Positions 1-5,617 of a DNA stretch of 10,009 nt are shown here, in pieces. The position numbers and the translations under genes were made by a program. The stretch's first letter is position 1; the number at the start of each line of letters is the position of its first letter. The notes beneath the pieces were generated by a model. The model had not been told where the DNA came from. It made no database searches and was given only the letters and a program-made list of their open reading frames with translations. Origin of the DNA: an uncultured Anaerolineae bacterium (GTDB lineage Bacteria > Chloroflexota > Anaerolineae > B4-G1 > DUEL01); contig CALDFY010000135.1 in assembly GCA_937942115.1 (NCBI GenBank), positions 1-10,009 of the forward strand, written 5' to 3'.

Positions 1-109
1 CGCAGTCGGCTCCCCGGCCGATGAGGACCCGGTCCTCCCGAATCAGCCACCGCTGTCCGGCTGTCTCCCCCTCCAGGATGACCAGCATGGGGACGGCTGT
101 TTCTTCCAT
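1..109 (-). CDS. FHA-domain protein, N-terminal fragment (cut by window edge)
   Basis: An open frame starts at ATG 109-107 and runs off the window after 36 complete codons. The translation contains a beta-strand region MLVILEGETAG followed by RWLIREDRVLIGRGADC. The ending IGRGADC matches the first conserved block of forkhead-associated domains (hydrophobic-IGR-x-x-x-C/N). FHA domains bind phosphothreonine peptides, often downstream of Ser/Thr kinases. The gene follows uppS in the same direction. No Shine-Dalgarno is possible, because the bases before the ATG are the GAGAATCN repeat array ending one base upstream. A second in-frame ATG at 88-86 could be the true start. Only the N-terminus is visible, so other domains cannot be judged. 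Confidence 0.6.
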   Translation of the reverse strand, partial: MEETAVPMLVILEGETAGQRWLIREDRVLIGRGADC

Positions 110-110
110 A

Positions 111-214
111 GAGAATCGGAGAATCAGAGAATCAGAGAATCAGAGAATCAGAGAATCAGAGAATCAGAGAATCGGAGAATCAGAGAATCAGAGAATCGGA
201 GAATCGGAGAATCA
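111..214. repeat. 13-unit octamer tandem array (GAGAATCA/G)
   Basis: Thirteen uninterrupted 8-bp units GAGAATCN occupy 111-214. The last base is A in nine units and G in four (units 1, 8, 11 and 12), with no other change. The array is the whole spacer between uppS and the FHA gene. The uppS stop codon (TGA, complement of 212-214) is inside the last unit, and the FHA start codon is one base beyond the first. Because the unit is 8 bp, every frame meets TGA quickly on the minus strand. Copy-number change would alter spacer length but not the reading frame of either gene. Confidence 0.95.
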
Positions 215-943
215 GCCAGGGATGCGCCCAAAGCGACGCTCGCGCCGGGCATACTCGGCCAGGGCCTTATAGAATTCGTCTTTATCAAAATCGGGCCAGT
301 AGACCGGAGTGACGTAGTATTCGGCGTAGGCGCCCTGCCAGATGAGGAAGTTGCTCACCCGCATCTCTCCGCTGGTCCGGATGATCAGGTCGGGATCCGG
401 CAGGTCGGCAGTGTACAGGTAGCGGGAGATGAGGACCTCATCCACCGCTTCCGGAGGGACACCGTCCTGGATGATGCGGCGGACTGCATCCACAATCTCG
501 GCCCGTCCACCATAGTTAAAGGCGACGTTCAGGATGAGCCGCTGGTTATCCCGGGTGAGGTCCAGAGCCTGGCGGATCTTGGCCACCAGACGCTCCGGTA
601 CTCGCTCCATCCGCCCGACATGGCGAATCTGGACCCCCTCCCGGTGGAGTTCGGGGAGTTCCCGGTCAATCATCCGCTCCATAATATCCAGCAGACCTTC
701 CACCTCATCCCGGGGGCGTTCCCAGTTTTCGGTGGAGAAGGCGTAGATGGTGAGGATGCGGACGCCGAACTCCACGGCGGCGCGCAGGATGCGGCGGAGA
801 TTCTCCGTCCCGGCGCGATGGCCGGCCAGGCGCGGCAGTCCTCTGGCCTGAGCCCAGCGGCCGTTCCCATCCATAATGATGCCGACATGGACGGGGATTT
901 TCTCCAGCGGAGGGTATACTTTTTCCTCTTTTGGTTGAGTCAT
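212..943 (-). CDS. uppS: Isoprenyl transferase (undecaprenyl diphosphate synthase)
   Basis: This is a cis-prenyltransferase of 243 residues, the usual family length. It condenses isopentenyl diphosphate onto farnesyl or geranylgeranyl diphosphate to make the polyprenyl carrier lipid for cell-wall and surface glycans. Family motifs are intact: IIMDGNGRW at 22-30 with catalytic Asp25, FSTENW at 69-74, NYGGR at 143-147, and RTSGEMRVSNFLIWQ at 189-203, whose Glu/Arg/Ser bind Mg and diphosphate. The start is ATG 943-941. No Shine-Dalgarno is visible before it, but no closer alternative start exists and the N-terminal length fits the family. The last residues (RIPG) and the TGA stop run into the octamer array. 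The gene has its own promoter after the frr terminator. Position after pyrH and frr is the classical bacterial order. Confidence 0.97.
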   Translation of the reverse strand: MTQPKEEKVYPPLEKIPVHVGIIMDGNGRWAQARGLPRLAGHRAGTENLRRILRAAVEFGVRILTIYAFSTENWERPRDEVEGLLDIMERMIDRELPELHREGVQIRHVGRMERVPERLVAKIRQALDLTRDNQRLILNVAFNYGGRAEIVDAVRRIIQDGVPPEAVDEVLISRYLYTADLPDPDLIIRTSGEMRVSNFLIWQGAYAEYYVTPVYWPDFDKDEFYKALAEYARRERRFGRIPG

Positions 944-1018
944 CGGGGAAGGTCGGAGATAGTGCCTCTGGAACGATGCGGGTAAGGCGGTGAATCAACA
1001 GGTGCCAGGTGCAGGAGT

Positions 1019-1046
1019 ATTATACCACGTTTTGCCTTTTCGGCAA
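1019..1046 (-). promoter_or_regulatory. Predicted promoter for uppS
   Basis: On the minus strand, TTGCCG (1046-1041) and a perfect TATAAT (1024-1019) are separated by 16 nt. Transcription would start near 1012, giving a leader of about 70 nt before uppS. The -35 box sits directly after the T-tract of the frr terminator, so this is a terminate-and-restart arrangement. The same TTGCC-type -35 occurs at two other promoters in the window. Confidence 0.65.
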
Positions 1047-1072
1047 AAAATTGCGCAAGATGAATCTCGCGC
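1045..1072 (-). terminator. Intrinsic terminator after frr
   Basis: On the minus strand an 8-bp stem, GCGCGAGA (1072-1065) with TCTTGCGC (1060-1053, one G-U pair in RNA), closes a TTCA loop. It is followed by AA and six T residues (1050-1045). It lies 13 nt past the frr stop codon. The short stem makes it moderate in strength, but the U-tract is good. Confidence 0.65.
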
Positions 1073-1085
1073 TATGAAGAGATGG

Positions 1086-1643
1086 TCAAATTTCCATCAC
1101 TTCCCGGGTCTTCCGCTCGCCGATTTCCTCCGCTCGCGCGGTGTATTTGTCTGTCAGTTCCTGGAGTTCGTCGCGGGCTTGATAGAATTCGTCTTCCGAA
1201 ATCAACTTTTCCTTTTCAAACTCCCGCAAGTCATCCAGGGCCTCCCGGCGGATGTTGCGCAGGGCTACCTTTGCTTCCTCCACCCGTCGGCTGACCATGC
1301 GCGCCAGTTCGGTTCGCCGCTGTTCTGTTAAAGGAGGGATGACCAGGCGGATGATGCGGCCATCGTTGGAGGGGGTGAGGCCCAGGTCGGATTTCAGGAT
1401 GGCCCGCTCTATGTCTCCCAGCGAGGAGGGATCGTAGGGGCGGATGGTGAGCAGTTGCGGCTCCGGCGCGCTGATGACCGCCAGTTGGTTGAGGGGGGTG
1501 GGGACGCCGTAGTAGTCCACCATCACCCGTTCCACAAGGGCCGGACTGGCCCGACCGGTGCGGATGGCCCGAAAATCCGCCTCCATGACTTCCAGGGTTT
1601 TCTTCATACGCTCTTCGGTCTCGCGAAGCAAATCCCGGATCAT
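1086..1643 (-). CDS. frr: Ribosome recycling factor
   Basis: RRF splits post-termination ribosomes together with EF-G. The protein is 185 residues, exactly the usual family length, from MIRDLLRETEERMKK to EVMEI. Recognisable family segments are EADFRAIRTGRASPALV near 21-37, YYGVPTPLNQLA at 44-55, and the C-terminal long helix of domain I (from about 105) with Arg/Glu-rich coiled-coil character. ATG 1643-1641 is chosen because AGGAGGAGG (1653-1645) lies just upstream. An in-frame codon 30 nt further up would start inside the GAATCA repeat, would add a Pro/Gly-rich extension and has no ribosome site. It follows pyrH, separated by a repeat hairpin, and is followed by a terminator. Confidence 0.97.
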   Translation of the reverse strand: MIRDLLRETEERMKKTLEVMEADFRAIRTGRASPALVERVMVDYYGVPTPLNQLAVISAPEPQLLTIRPYDPSSLGDIERAILKSDLGLTPSNDGRIIRLVIPPLTEQRRTELARMVSRRVEEAKVALRNIRREALDDLREFEKEKLISEDEFYQARDELQELTDKYTARAEEIGERKTREVMEI

Positions 1644-1659
1644 GCCTCCTCCTGGGGGA

Positions 1660-1738
1660 GAATCAAGAATCAAGAATCAAGAATCAGAAGAATCAGCGAT
1701 TCTCTGATTCTTCTGATTCTTTTGATTCTCCTGATTCT
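1660..1738. repeat. GAATCA/TGATTC inverted repeat hairpin between pyrH and frr
   Basis: The spacer is made of GAATCA-type units on its left half and TGATTC-type units on its right. The arms at 1679-1696 and 1704-1721 are perfectly complementary over 18 bp around a 7-nt loop. Pairing resumes outside a small TT bulge (1673-1678 with 1724-1729). It begins directly after the pyrH stop codon and ends about 7 nt before the frr Shine-Dalgarno. It has no downstream U-tract, so it is not a normal terminator. An effect on mRNA stability or frr translation is possible but inferred. Confidence 0.85.
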
Positions 1739-2455
1739 TTATCGGGAGATGAGGGTGCCCACTTTTTCGCCCAGAACGGCCCGCTCCAGACTCCCCGGCT
1801 GCCACAGGTCCAGGACGATGATGGGCAGGTCATTATCCATACAGAGAGAGATGGCCGTAGCATCCATCACACCGACCCGCATGTTCAGCGCTTCCATATA
1901 GGTGAGGTAGTCAAACTTGCGGGCGTCGGGGTTCTGGCGAGGGTCTTCGGAGTAGACGCCGTCCACTTTGGTGGCCTTGATGAGCAGGTCGGCGTCAATC
2001 TCCATGGCCCGCAGGGCGGCAGCGGTATCGGTGGTGAAGAAGGGGTTGCCCGTGCCGCCGCCGATGATGACGACCCGTCCTTTCTCCAGGTGACGGATGG
2101 CCCGCAGGCGGATGTAGGGCTCGGCGATGGTGTGCATCTCAATGGCCGTCTGAACCCGGGTCTCCACGCCCATCCGCCCCAGGGCGTCAGCCAGGGCCAG
2201 GGCGTTCATAATGGTGGCCAGCATGCCCATGTGGTCGGCGGTGGCGTGGTCCATCCCGTGCTCCAGACCATCCCGCCCGCGCCAGATGTTGCCGGCGCCG
2301 AGGACGATGGCGACTTCCACCTCGTAGTTCCGCACGGCGACGATTTTGGCCGCCACCTCTTCGGCCCGCCGGGGGCTGATACCGTAGCCGGAGGGCCCGG
2401 CCAGGGATTCTCCCCCCAGTTTCAACAGGACTCGCCGGTATTTCGCTACGGTCAT
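1739..2455 (-). CDS. pyrH: UMP kinase
   Basis: This cytosolic enzyme phosphorylates UMP to UDP in pyrimidine nucleotide synthesis. It belongs to the amino-acid-kinase fold, unlike eukaryotic UMP/CMP kinases. The 238-residue length matches bacterial PyrH. Visible motifs are LLKLGGESL at 10-18 (phosphate loop), VLGAGNIWRG at 51-60, GGGTGNPFFTTDTAA at 132-146 (UMP and Mg contact region), KATKVDGVYSEDP at 160-172, and MDATAISLCMDN at 197-208. ATG 2455-2453 is preceded by GGGAGG (2466-2461). The gene sits between tsf and frr as in many bacteria. A terminator-like stem lies immediately before its ribosome site, so its level relative to rpsB-tsf may be lowered. The stop TAA abuts the repeat hairpin. 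Confidence 0.97.
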   Translation of the reverse strand: MTVAKYRRVLLKLGGESLAGPSGYGISPRRAEEVAAKIVAVRNYEVEVAIVLGAGNIWRGRDGLEHGMDHATADHMGMLATIMNALALADALGRMGVETRVQTAIEMHTIAEPYIRLRAIRHLEKGRVVIIGGGTGNPFFTTDTAAALRAMEIDADLLIKATKVDGVYSEDPRQNPDARKFDYLTYMEALNMRVGVMDATAISLCMDNDLPIIVLDLWQPGSLERAVLGEKVGTLISR

Positions 2456-2469
2456 ATTCGCCTCCCGAT

Positions 2470-2505
2470 AAAACCCTCCCGCAGGCTGGGAGACCTGCGG
2501 GAGGG
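2470..2505 (-). terminator. Terminator-like hairpin between tsf and pyrH
   Basis: Perfect 12-bp arms (2474-2485 and 2494-2505, CCCTCCCGCAGG type) enclose an 8-nt loop. On the minus strand the stem is followed by TTTTAT. It lies 10 nt past the tsf stop and only a few bases before the pyrH Shine-Dalgarno. The T-run is only four long, so partial read-through is expected, which would keep S2 and EF-Ts more abundant than the downstream genes. Confidence 0.7.
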
Positions 2506-2515
2506 CTTCTGGTGA

Positions 2516-3115
2516 CTATAGACTCTCACCCAGTTCGTAGCGGGCAAATCGGCGAACGACAATGTTCTCGCCCAGCAGGGCCGTATGCTCTTTGAGGACC
2601 TGCTCCACCGTCCGGTCTTCGTCCTTGATGAACGCCTGTTCCAGCAGACAGACGGACTGATAGAACTTTTCCAATTTTCCCTGGACGATGCGGTCCACCA
2701 CGTTTTCGGGCTTGCCTTCCTCCAGGGCCTGAGTGCGATAGATGCGCCGCTCTTCCTCCACCACCTCGGGCGGAACCCGGTCACGGGAGAGGTAGCGGGG
2801 GTTGGCGAAGGCGATGTGGAGGGCCAGGTCGTGGGCCAGGGCGCGAAACTGTTCGGTGCGGGCGACGAAGTCGGTCTCGCAATTCAGTTCCAGGATAACA
2901 CCCACCCGGCTGCCGTGGTGGATGTAGGCCTCAATGACACCCTCGCGGGCGGTCCGGTCCACCTTCTTGGCCGCTTCGGCCAGTCCCTTCTCCCGCAGAT
3001 AGGCGACGGCGGCCTCAAAATCGCCGCCGGTGGTCTCCAGGGCCTTCCGGCAATCCAGCACTCCTGCGCCGGTGGCCTCGCGCAGTTCCTTGACCATTGC
3101 GGTTGTGATCTCCAA
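2516..3115 (-). CDS. tsf: Elongation factor Ts (short form)
   Basis: EF-Ts is the nucleotide exchange factor for EF-Tu. The N-terminal UBA-like region MVKELREATGAGVLDCRKALE (from residue 7) is followed by the EF-Tu contact motif CETDFVART at 79-87. At 199 residues it lacks the large second core subdomain of E. coli EF-Ts and resembles the short form known from Thermus. The start is taken as TTG 3115-3113, because AAGGAGG lies 6 nt upstream and the resulting MEITTAMVKEL matches the family N-terminus. The later ATG at 3097 has no ribosome site. It begins 15 nt after the rpsB stop, so the two are almost certainly co-translated. Confidence 0.97.
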   Translation of the reverse strand: MEITTAMVKELREATGAGVLDCRKALETTGGDFEAAVAYLREKGLAEAAKKVDRTAREGVIEAYIHHGSRVGVILELNCETDFVARTEQFRALAHDLALHIAFANPRYLSRDRVPPEVVEEERRIYRTQALEEGKPENVVDRIVQGKLEKFYQSVCLLEQAFIKDEDRTVEQVLKEHTALLGENIVVRRFARYELGESL

Positions 3116-3130
3116 CGGTAACCTCCTTGA

Positions 3131-4048
<918 letters not shown>

Positions 4049-4162
4049 GATTCACCTCCTTTTCTGTTGGTTCCTCCGCCCCTTTCTCCCCGTCCGGGAA
4101 CCGGGCGGCCACTCCGGCACAGCCCGGACGGTCCGGGGGCGTGCGATTTCGGCCAGCAGGCC
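4049..4162 (-). promoter_or_regulatory. rpsB 5' leader with alternative hairpins
   Basis: The predicted transcript leader of about 113 nt contains a 9-bp inverted repeat (4090-4098 with 4123-4131, CCGTCCGGG type). It also contains a competing 6-bp stem (4101-4106 with 4122-4127), and a second GTCCGGG copy at 4131-4137 that could capture the same CCCGGAC strand. Ribosomal protein operons are often autoregulated through such leaders, and S2 leaders of that kind are known in other phyla. Regulation here is inferred from structure only. Confidence 0.4.
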
Positions 4163-4168
4163 GCAGGG

Positions 4169-4197
4169 ATTTTACCACAAAAGGCCGGATGGGGCAA
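4169..4197 (-). promoter_or_regulatory. Predicted promoter for the rpsB-tsf operon
   Basis: The minus strand carries TTGCCC (4197-4192), a 17-nt spacer and TAAAAT (4174-4169). Transcription would start near 4162. Both boxes fit the sigma-70 consensus at four and five of six positions. The -35 matches the TTGCC type found before uppS and before the small membrane protein gene. Confidence 0.65.
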
Positions 4198-4205
4198 GCG
4201 GGCGT

Positions 4206-4440
4206 CCTCACCTCACTCCCGGCCCTCAAGTGTGGCCTTTTCGCCCCAAGTCTTCCTGCGTGGGCCTCCAGCCGCTTCCAAATAAAAAGATCATTTTTCA
4301 CTGCGGCGGCGAAGCCGCCGCAGTGAAAAATATTTTCTTTATGTTCTTTTGACCGGGCAGAGGGCCGTTTGGGGGCGATTTTCTAACAGCCCGCCCTGAA
4401 AAGGCCAAACTTCAGGGAGAGGGTTGGGGGAAAGGTGAGG
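4206..4440. repeat. Non-coding element copy 1 (CCTCAC...GTGAGG ends, central hairpin)
   Basis: The segment begins CCTCAC (4206-4211) and ends GTGAGG (4435-4440). Just inside each end lies a copy of a motif read as GAAAAGGCCAAACTT toward the outside: reverse strand at 4223-4245 and plus strand at 4397-4417. In the middle is a hairpin with an 18-bp perfect stem (4293-4310 with 4314-4331) and a GAA loop. An AT-rich flank TATTTTCTTT follows. No open frame in it looks coding. It matches copy 2 at 4948-5153 in opposite orientation: the motif at 4223-4245 is identical to the reverse complement of 5126-5148 at 22 of 23 positions. Confidence 0.75.
4293..4331. repeat. Perfect 18-bp-stem hairpin (element 1 core)
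   Basis: The arms are ATTTTTCACTGCGGCGGC and its exact complement, around a 3-nt GAA loop. Read in either direction it has a GC-rich inner stem and A/T outer pairs, so it could end transcription on both strands. It lies between the divergent promoters of rpsB and the plus-strand zinc-ribbon gene. Confidence 0.9.
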
Positions 4441-4447
4441 CATCCAC

Positions 4448-4476
4448 TTGACGTAGGAAAAAGAAAATGGCATAAT
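4448..4476 (+). promoter_or_regulatory. Predicted strong promoter for the zinc-ribbon gene
   Basis: TTGACG (4448-4453), a 17-nt spacer and CATAAT (4471-4476) match the sigma-70 consensus at five of six positions in each box with ideal spacing. Transcription would start near 4483. The leader of about 68 nt contains a hairpin at 4503-4521 (8-bp stem including one G-U pair, 3-nt loop). Confidence 0.75.
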
Positions 4477-4550
4477 AAAGCCGGCCGGAGTCGGTGGCTA
4501 CGACCCGCCCCTCGGGTGGGTTCACATTCAGGCCCCTTGAAGGAGGAAAT

Positions 4551-4799
4551 ATGGTACGCTGTCCAGAATGCAACACCATTCTTCCTATCCCGCCGGACAT
4601 CGCCCTCTACGACCGCCTGTATTGCGAAGAGTGCGGGGCCCTCCTGGAGGTCGTCAGCCTGAATCCGCTGGAACTGGAATACGTCTTTGACTACGAGGAC
4701 CTGGAAGAGGAAGAAGAACTGGAGTGGGAAGAAGAGGAGGAATGGGAAGAAGAGGACCTCTTTGACGAGGACCTGGAAGAAGACGACGAGGAGTGGTAA
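4551..4799 (+). CDS. LysW-like zinc-ribbon protein with polyacidic tail
   Basis: The 82-residue protein starts MVRCPECN at ATG 4551, with AAGGAGG directly upstream. The upstream ATG at 4494 is almost at the transcription start and has no ribosome site. CPEC (4-7) and CEEC (25-28) form a two-knuckle zinc ribbon. The stretch YCEECGALLEVVSLNPLELE (24-43) resembles LysW/ArgW, the amino-group carrier proteins of lysine and arginine synthesis in Thermus and archaea. Those end in EDWGE, with the terminal Glu carrying the substrate. Here residues 47-82 form a tail with 27 acidic residues of 36 plus three Trp, ending in EEW, so the carrier Glu is not terminal. A standard carrier role is therefore doubtful, and no lysX/argX ligase gene is nearby. 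It is the only plus-strand gene in the window and lies between two inverted repeat elements. Confidence 0.85.
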   Translation: MVRCPECNTILPIPPDIALYDRLYCEECGALLEVVSLNPLELEYVFDYEDLEEEEELEWEEEEEWEEEDLFDEDLEEDDEEW

Positions 4800-4947
4800 T
4801 CACCGCAGGCGGGACGACATTCGCCGCGCGCGGGACGGCCACGGCAGTTCCCTCACCCCACCCCCGGTGGCGCTTCGGCGATCCTTCGGGGTGAGGAAGC
4901 CCCCTTCGGGCTGAGGCCCTCGGTGGGGCCCTTTGCTGCTACCTGTT
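4800..4947. other. Gene-free stretch after the zinc-ribbon gene with small inverted repeats
   Basis: No coding frame stands out. It contains CCTCACCCC (4851-4859) facing GGGGTGAGG (4888-4896), a 46-bp miniature of the flanking elements. It also contains a short AGCCC/GGGCT hairpin (4898-4902 with 4908-4912) around a CCTTC loop. Neither has a U-tract on the plus strand, so no clear terminator for the zinc-ribbon gene can be named. Confidence 0.5.
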
Positions 4948-5153
4948 CCTCACCCTACCCCCGCCGCCTTCGGCGGCACCCCCCTGAACTTTGGCTTTTC
5001 AGGCGAAGGGGTGGAAAAGAAAATTTAGAAGCCGCCCCGAACCGGCGAGGGGGGTAAAAAGAAAATGTTTTTCATTGCGGCGGCTTTGCCGCTGTAATGA
5101 AAAATATATTTTCTTTCAACCCGCTGGCGAAAAGGCCAAACTTGAGGGTGAGG
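4948..5153. repeat. Non-coding element copy 2, inverted relative to copy 1
   Basis: It begins CCTCACCC (4948-4955) and ends GGGTGAGG (5146-5153). The GAAAAGGCCAAACTT-type motif appears near both ends (reverse strand 4982-5001, plus strand 5126-5148). A central hairpin lies at 5068-5104. Order and motif subtypes are mirrored with respect to copy 1: the TGAAAAG...TTCAGGG subtype faces the zinc-ribbon gene in both, and the GGCGAAAAGG...TTGAGGG subtype faces outward in both. A small GCCGCC/GGCGGC hairpin (4963-4977) is extra. No coding frame was recognised. Confidence 0.75.
5068..5104 (+). repeat. 17-bp-stem hairpin (element 2 core)
   Basis: The arms 5068-5084 and 5088-5104 pair along their full length in a plus-strand RNA with two G-U pairs, around a TTT loop. 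The arm TTTTTCATTGCGGCGGC differs from the element 1 arm by a single base (CATT versus CACT). The A/T flanks (AAAAAGAAAAT before, TATATTTTCTTT after) also match element 1. Confidence 0.85.
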
Positions 5154-5165
5154 CCGAATCTTTTT

Positions 5166-5182
5166 GCCGCCGCAGCGAAAAA
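5166..5182. repeat. Single-arm remnant of the element hairpin
   Basis: GCCGCCGCAGCGAAAAA matches the right arm of the element 1 hairpin (4314-4330) at 16 of 17 positions. It is preceded by TTTTT where the other arm and loop would be, which suggests a collapsed copy that lost most of its left arm. Confidence 0.6.
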
Positions 5183-5186
5183 GAAC

Positions 5187-5227
5187 GGGGTTTGCGGCAA
5201 ACGGCGAAGCCGTTTGCCGCAAACCCC
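5187..5227 (-). terminator. 19-bp perfect hairpin, likely terminator of the minus-strand gene run
   Basis: The arms 5187-5205 (GGGGTTTGCGGCAAACGGC) and 5209-5227 are exact complements around a 3-nt loop. It lies 22 nt past the stop of the small membrane protein gene. On the minus strand it is followed by GTTCTTTTTCG, a T-rich tail a few bases away. It may also belong to the local palindromic repeat family, because its GAA loop and GC-rich core resemble the other two hairpins. Confidence 0.6.
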
Positions 5228-5249
5228 TATTTCCTTCCCCAGGTAGCGT

Positions 5250-5522
5250 TCACACCAGCAGAAAGGCCAGCCCGAGCATCAGGATCAGCATGACCGCCGC
5301 GATGATGGCGATCCGCTTCAGGTCGGCCACCACGTAGGGGTACTCCTCTCTCAGATCCCGCAGGACGCGCACGGAAGCCTTCGGGGCCGGATGGACTGCC
5401 GCAGGGGCGGGATGGACTGCCGCAGGAGCCGGCGCACTGGTCGGTTCCTCCGGCCGGACCAGTTGAGCCGCAGAGAGGCGAGGGCCGGATGCCCCACGCC
5501 GACGACGAGATTTCTTCCCCAT
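5250..5522 (-). CDS. Small tail-anchored membrane protein, function unknown
   Basis: The 90-residue product begins MGKKSRRRRG at ATG 5522-5520, with AAGGAGG 5 nt upstream. An in-frame TTG 15 nt earlier would overlap that ribosome site. Its layout is a very basic N-terminus, a Pro/Ala linker containing two copies of AAVHPAP, a conserved-looking stretch VLRDLREEYPYVVADLKR, and a single C-terminal membrane helix (about residues 68-90, IAIIAAVMLILMLGLAFLLV). The bulk should be cytoplasmic with a C-terminal anchor. The linker repeat comes from a 21-bp duplication in the DNA. The gene follows the sortase gene by 75 nt and has its own promoter inside the sortase 3' end. I do not recognise a family and assign no function. 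Confidence 0.75.
   Translation of the reverse strand: MGKKSRRRRGASGPRLSAAQLVRPEEPTSAPAPAAVHPAPAAVHPAPKASVRVLRDLREEYPYVVADLKRIAIIAAVMLILMLGLAFLLV
5389..5430. repeat. 21-bp tandem duplication inside the small membrane protein gene
   Basis: The units 5389-5409 and 5410-5430 differ at only two positions. Each encodes seven residues (AAVHPAP) in frame on the minus strand, so copy number can change without a frameshift. Confidence 0.9.
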
Positions 5523-5588
5523 AGAACCTCCTTCCAATTCCTTCGCAGGCCGGTCCCCTCAACCCGCTCTGGAGAAATGAGCGCAAGT

Positions 5589-5617
5589 ATTATACCTCTA
5601 TGGCTCCAATTCGGCAA
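5589..5617 (-). promoter_or_regulatory. Predicted internal promoter for the small membrane protein gene
   Basis: The minus strand carries TTGCCG (5617-5612), a 17-nt spacer and a perfect TATAAT (5594-5589). The -35 box is within the last codons of the sortase gene. Transcription would begin near 5582, leaving a leader of about 60 nt. Confidence 0.65.

Noticed and set aside
111..214. Possible CRISPR array
   Set aside because: Units are 8 bp, contiguous and have no spacers, and no cas gene is present.
4494..4550. Upstream start adding 19 residues to the zinc-ribbon protein
   Set aside because: It lies about 12 nt from the predicted transcription start without a ribosome site, while ATG 4551 has AAGGAGG just upstream and gives the LysW-like N-terminus.
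4206..5153. Insertion sequence with transposase
   Set aside because: No transposase frame or remnant is present; only non-coding repeat structure is visible.
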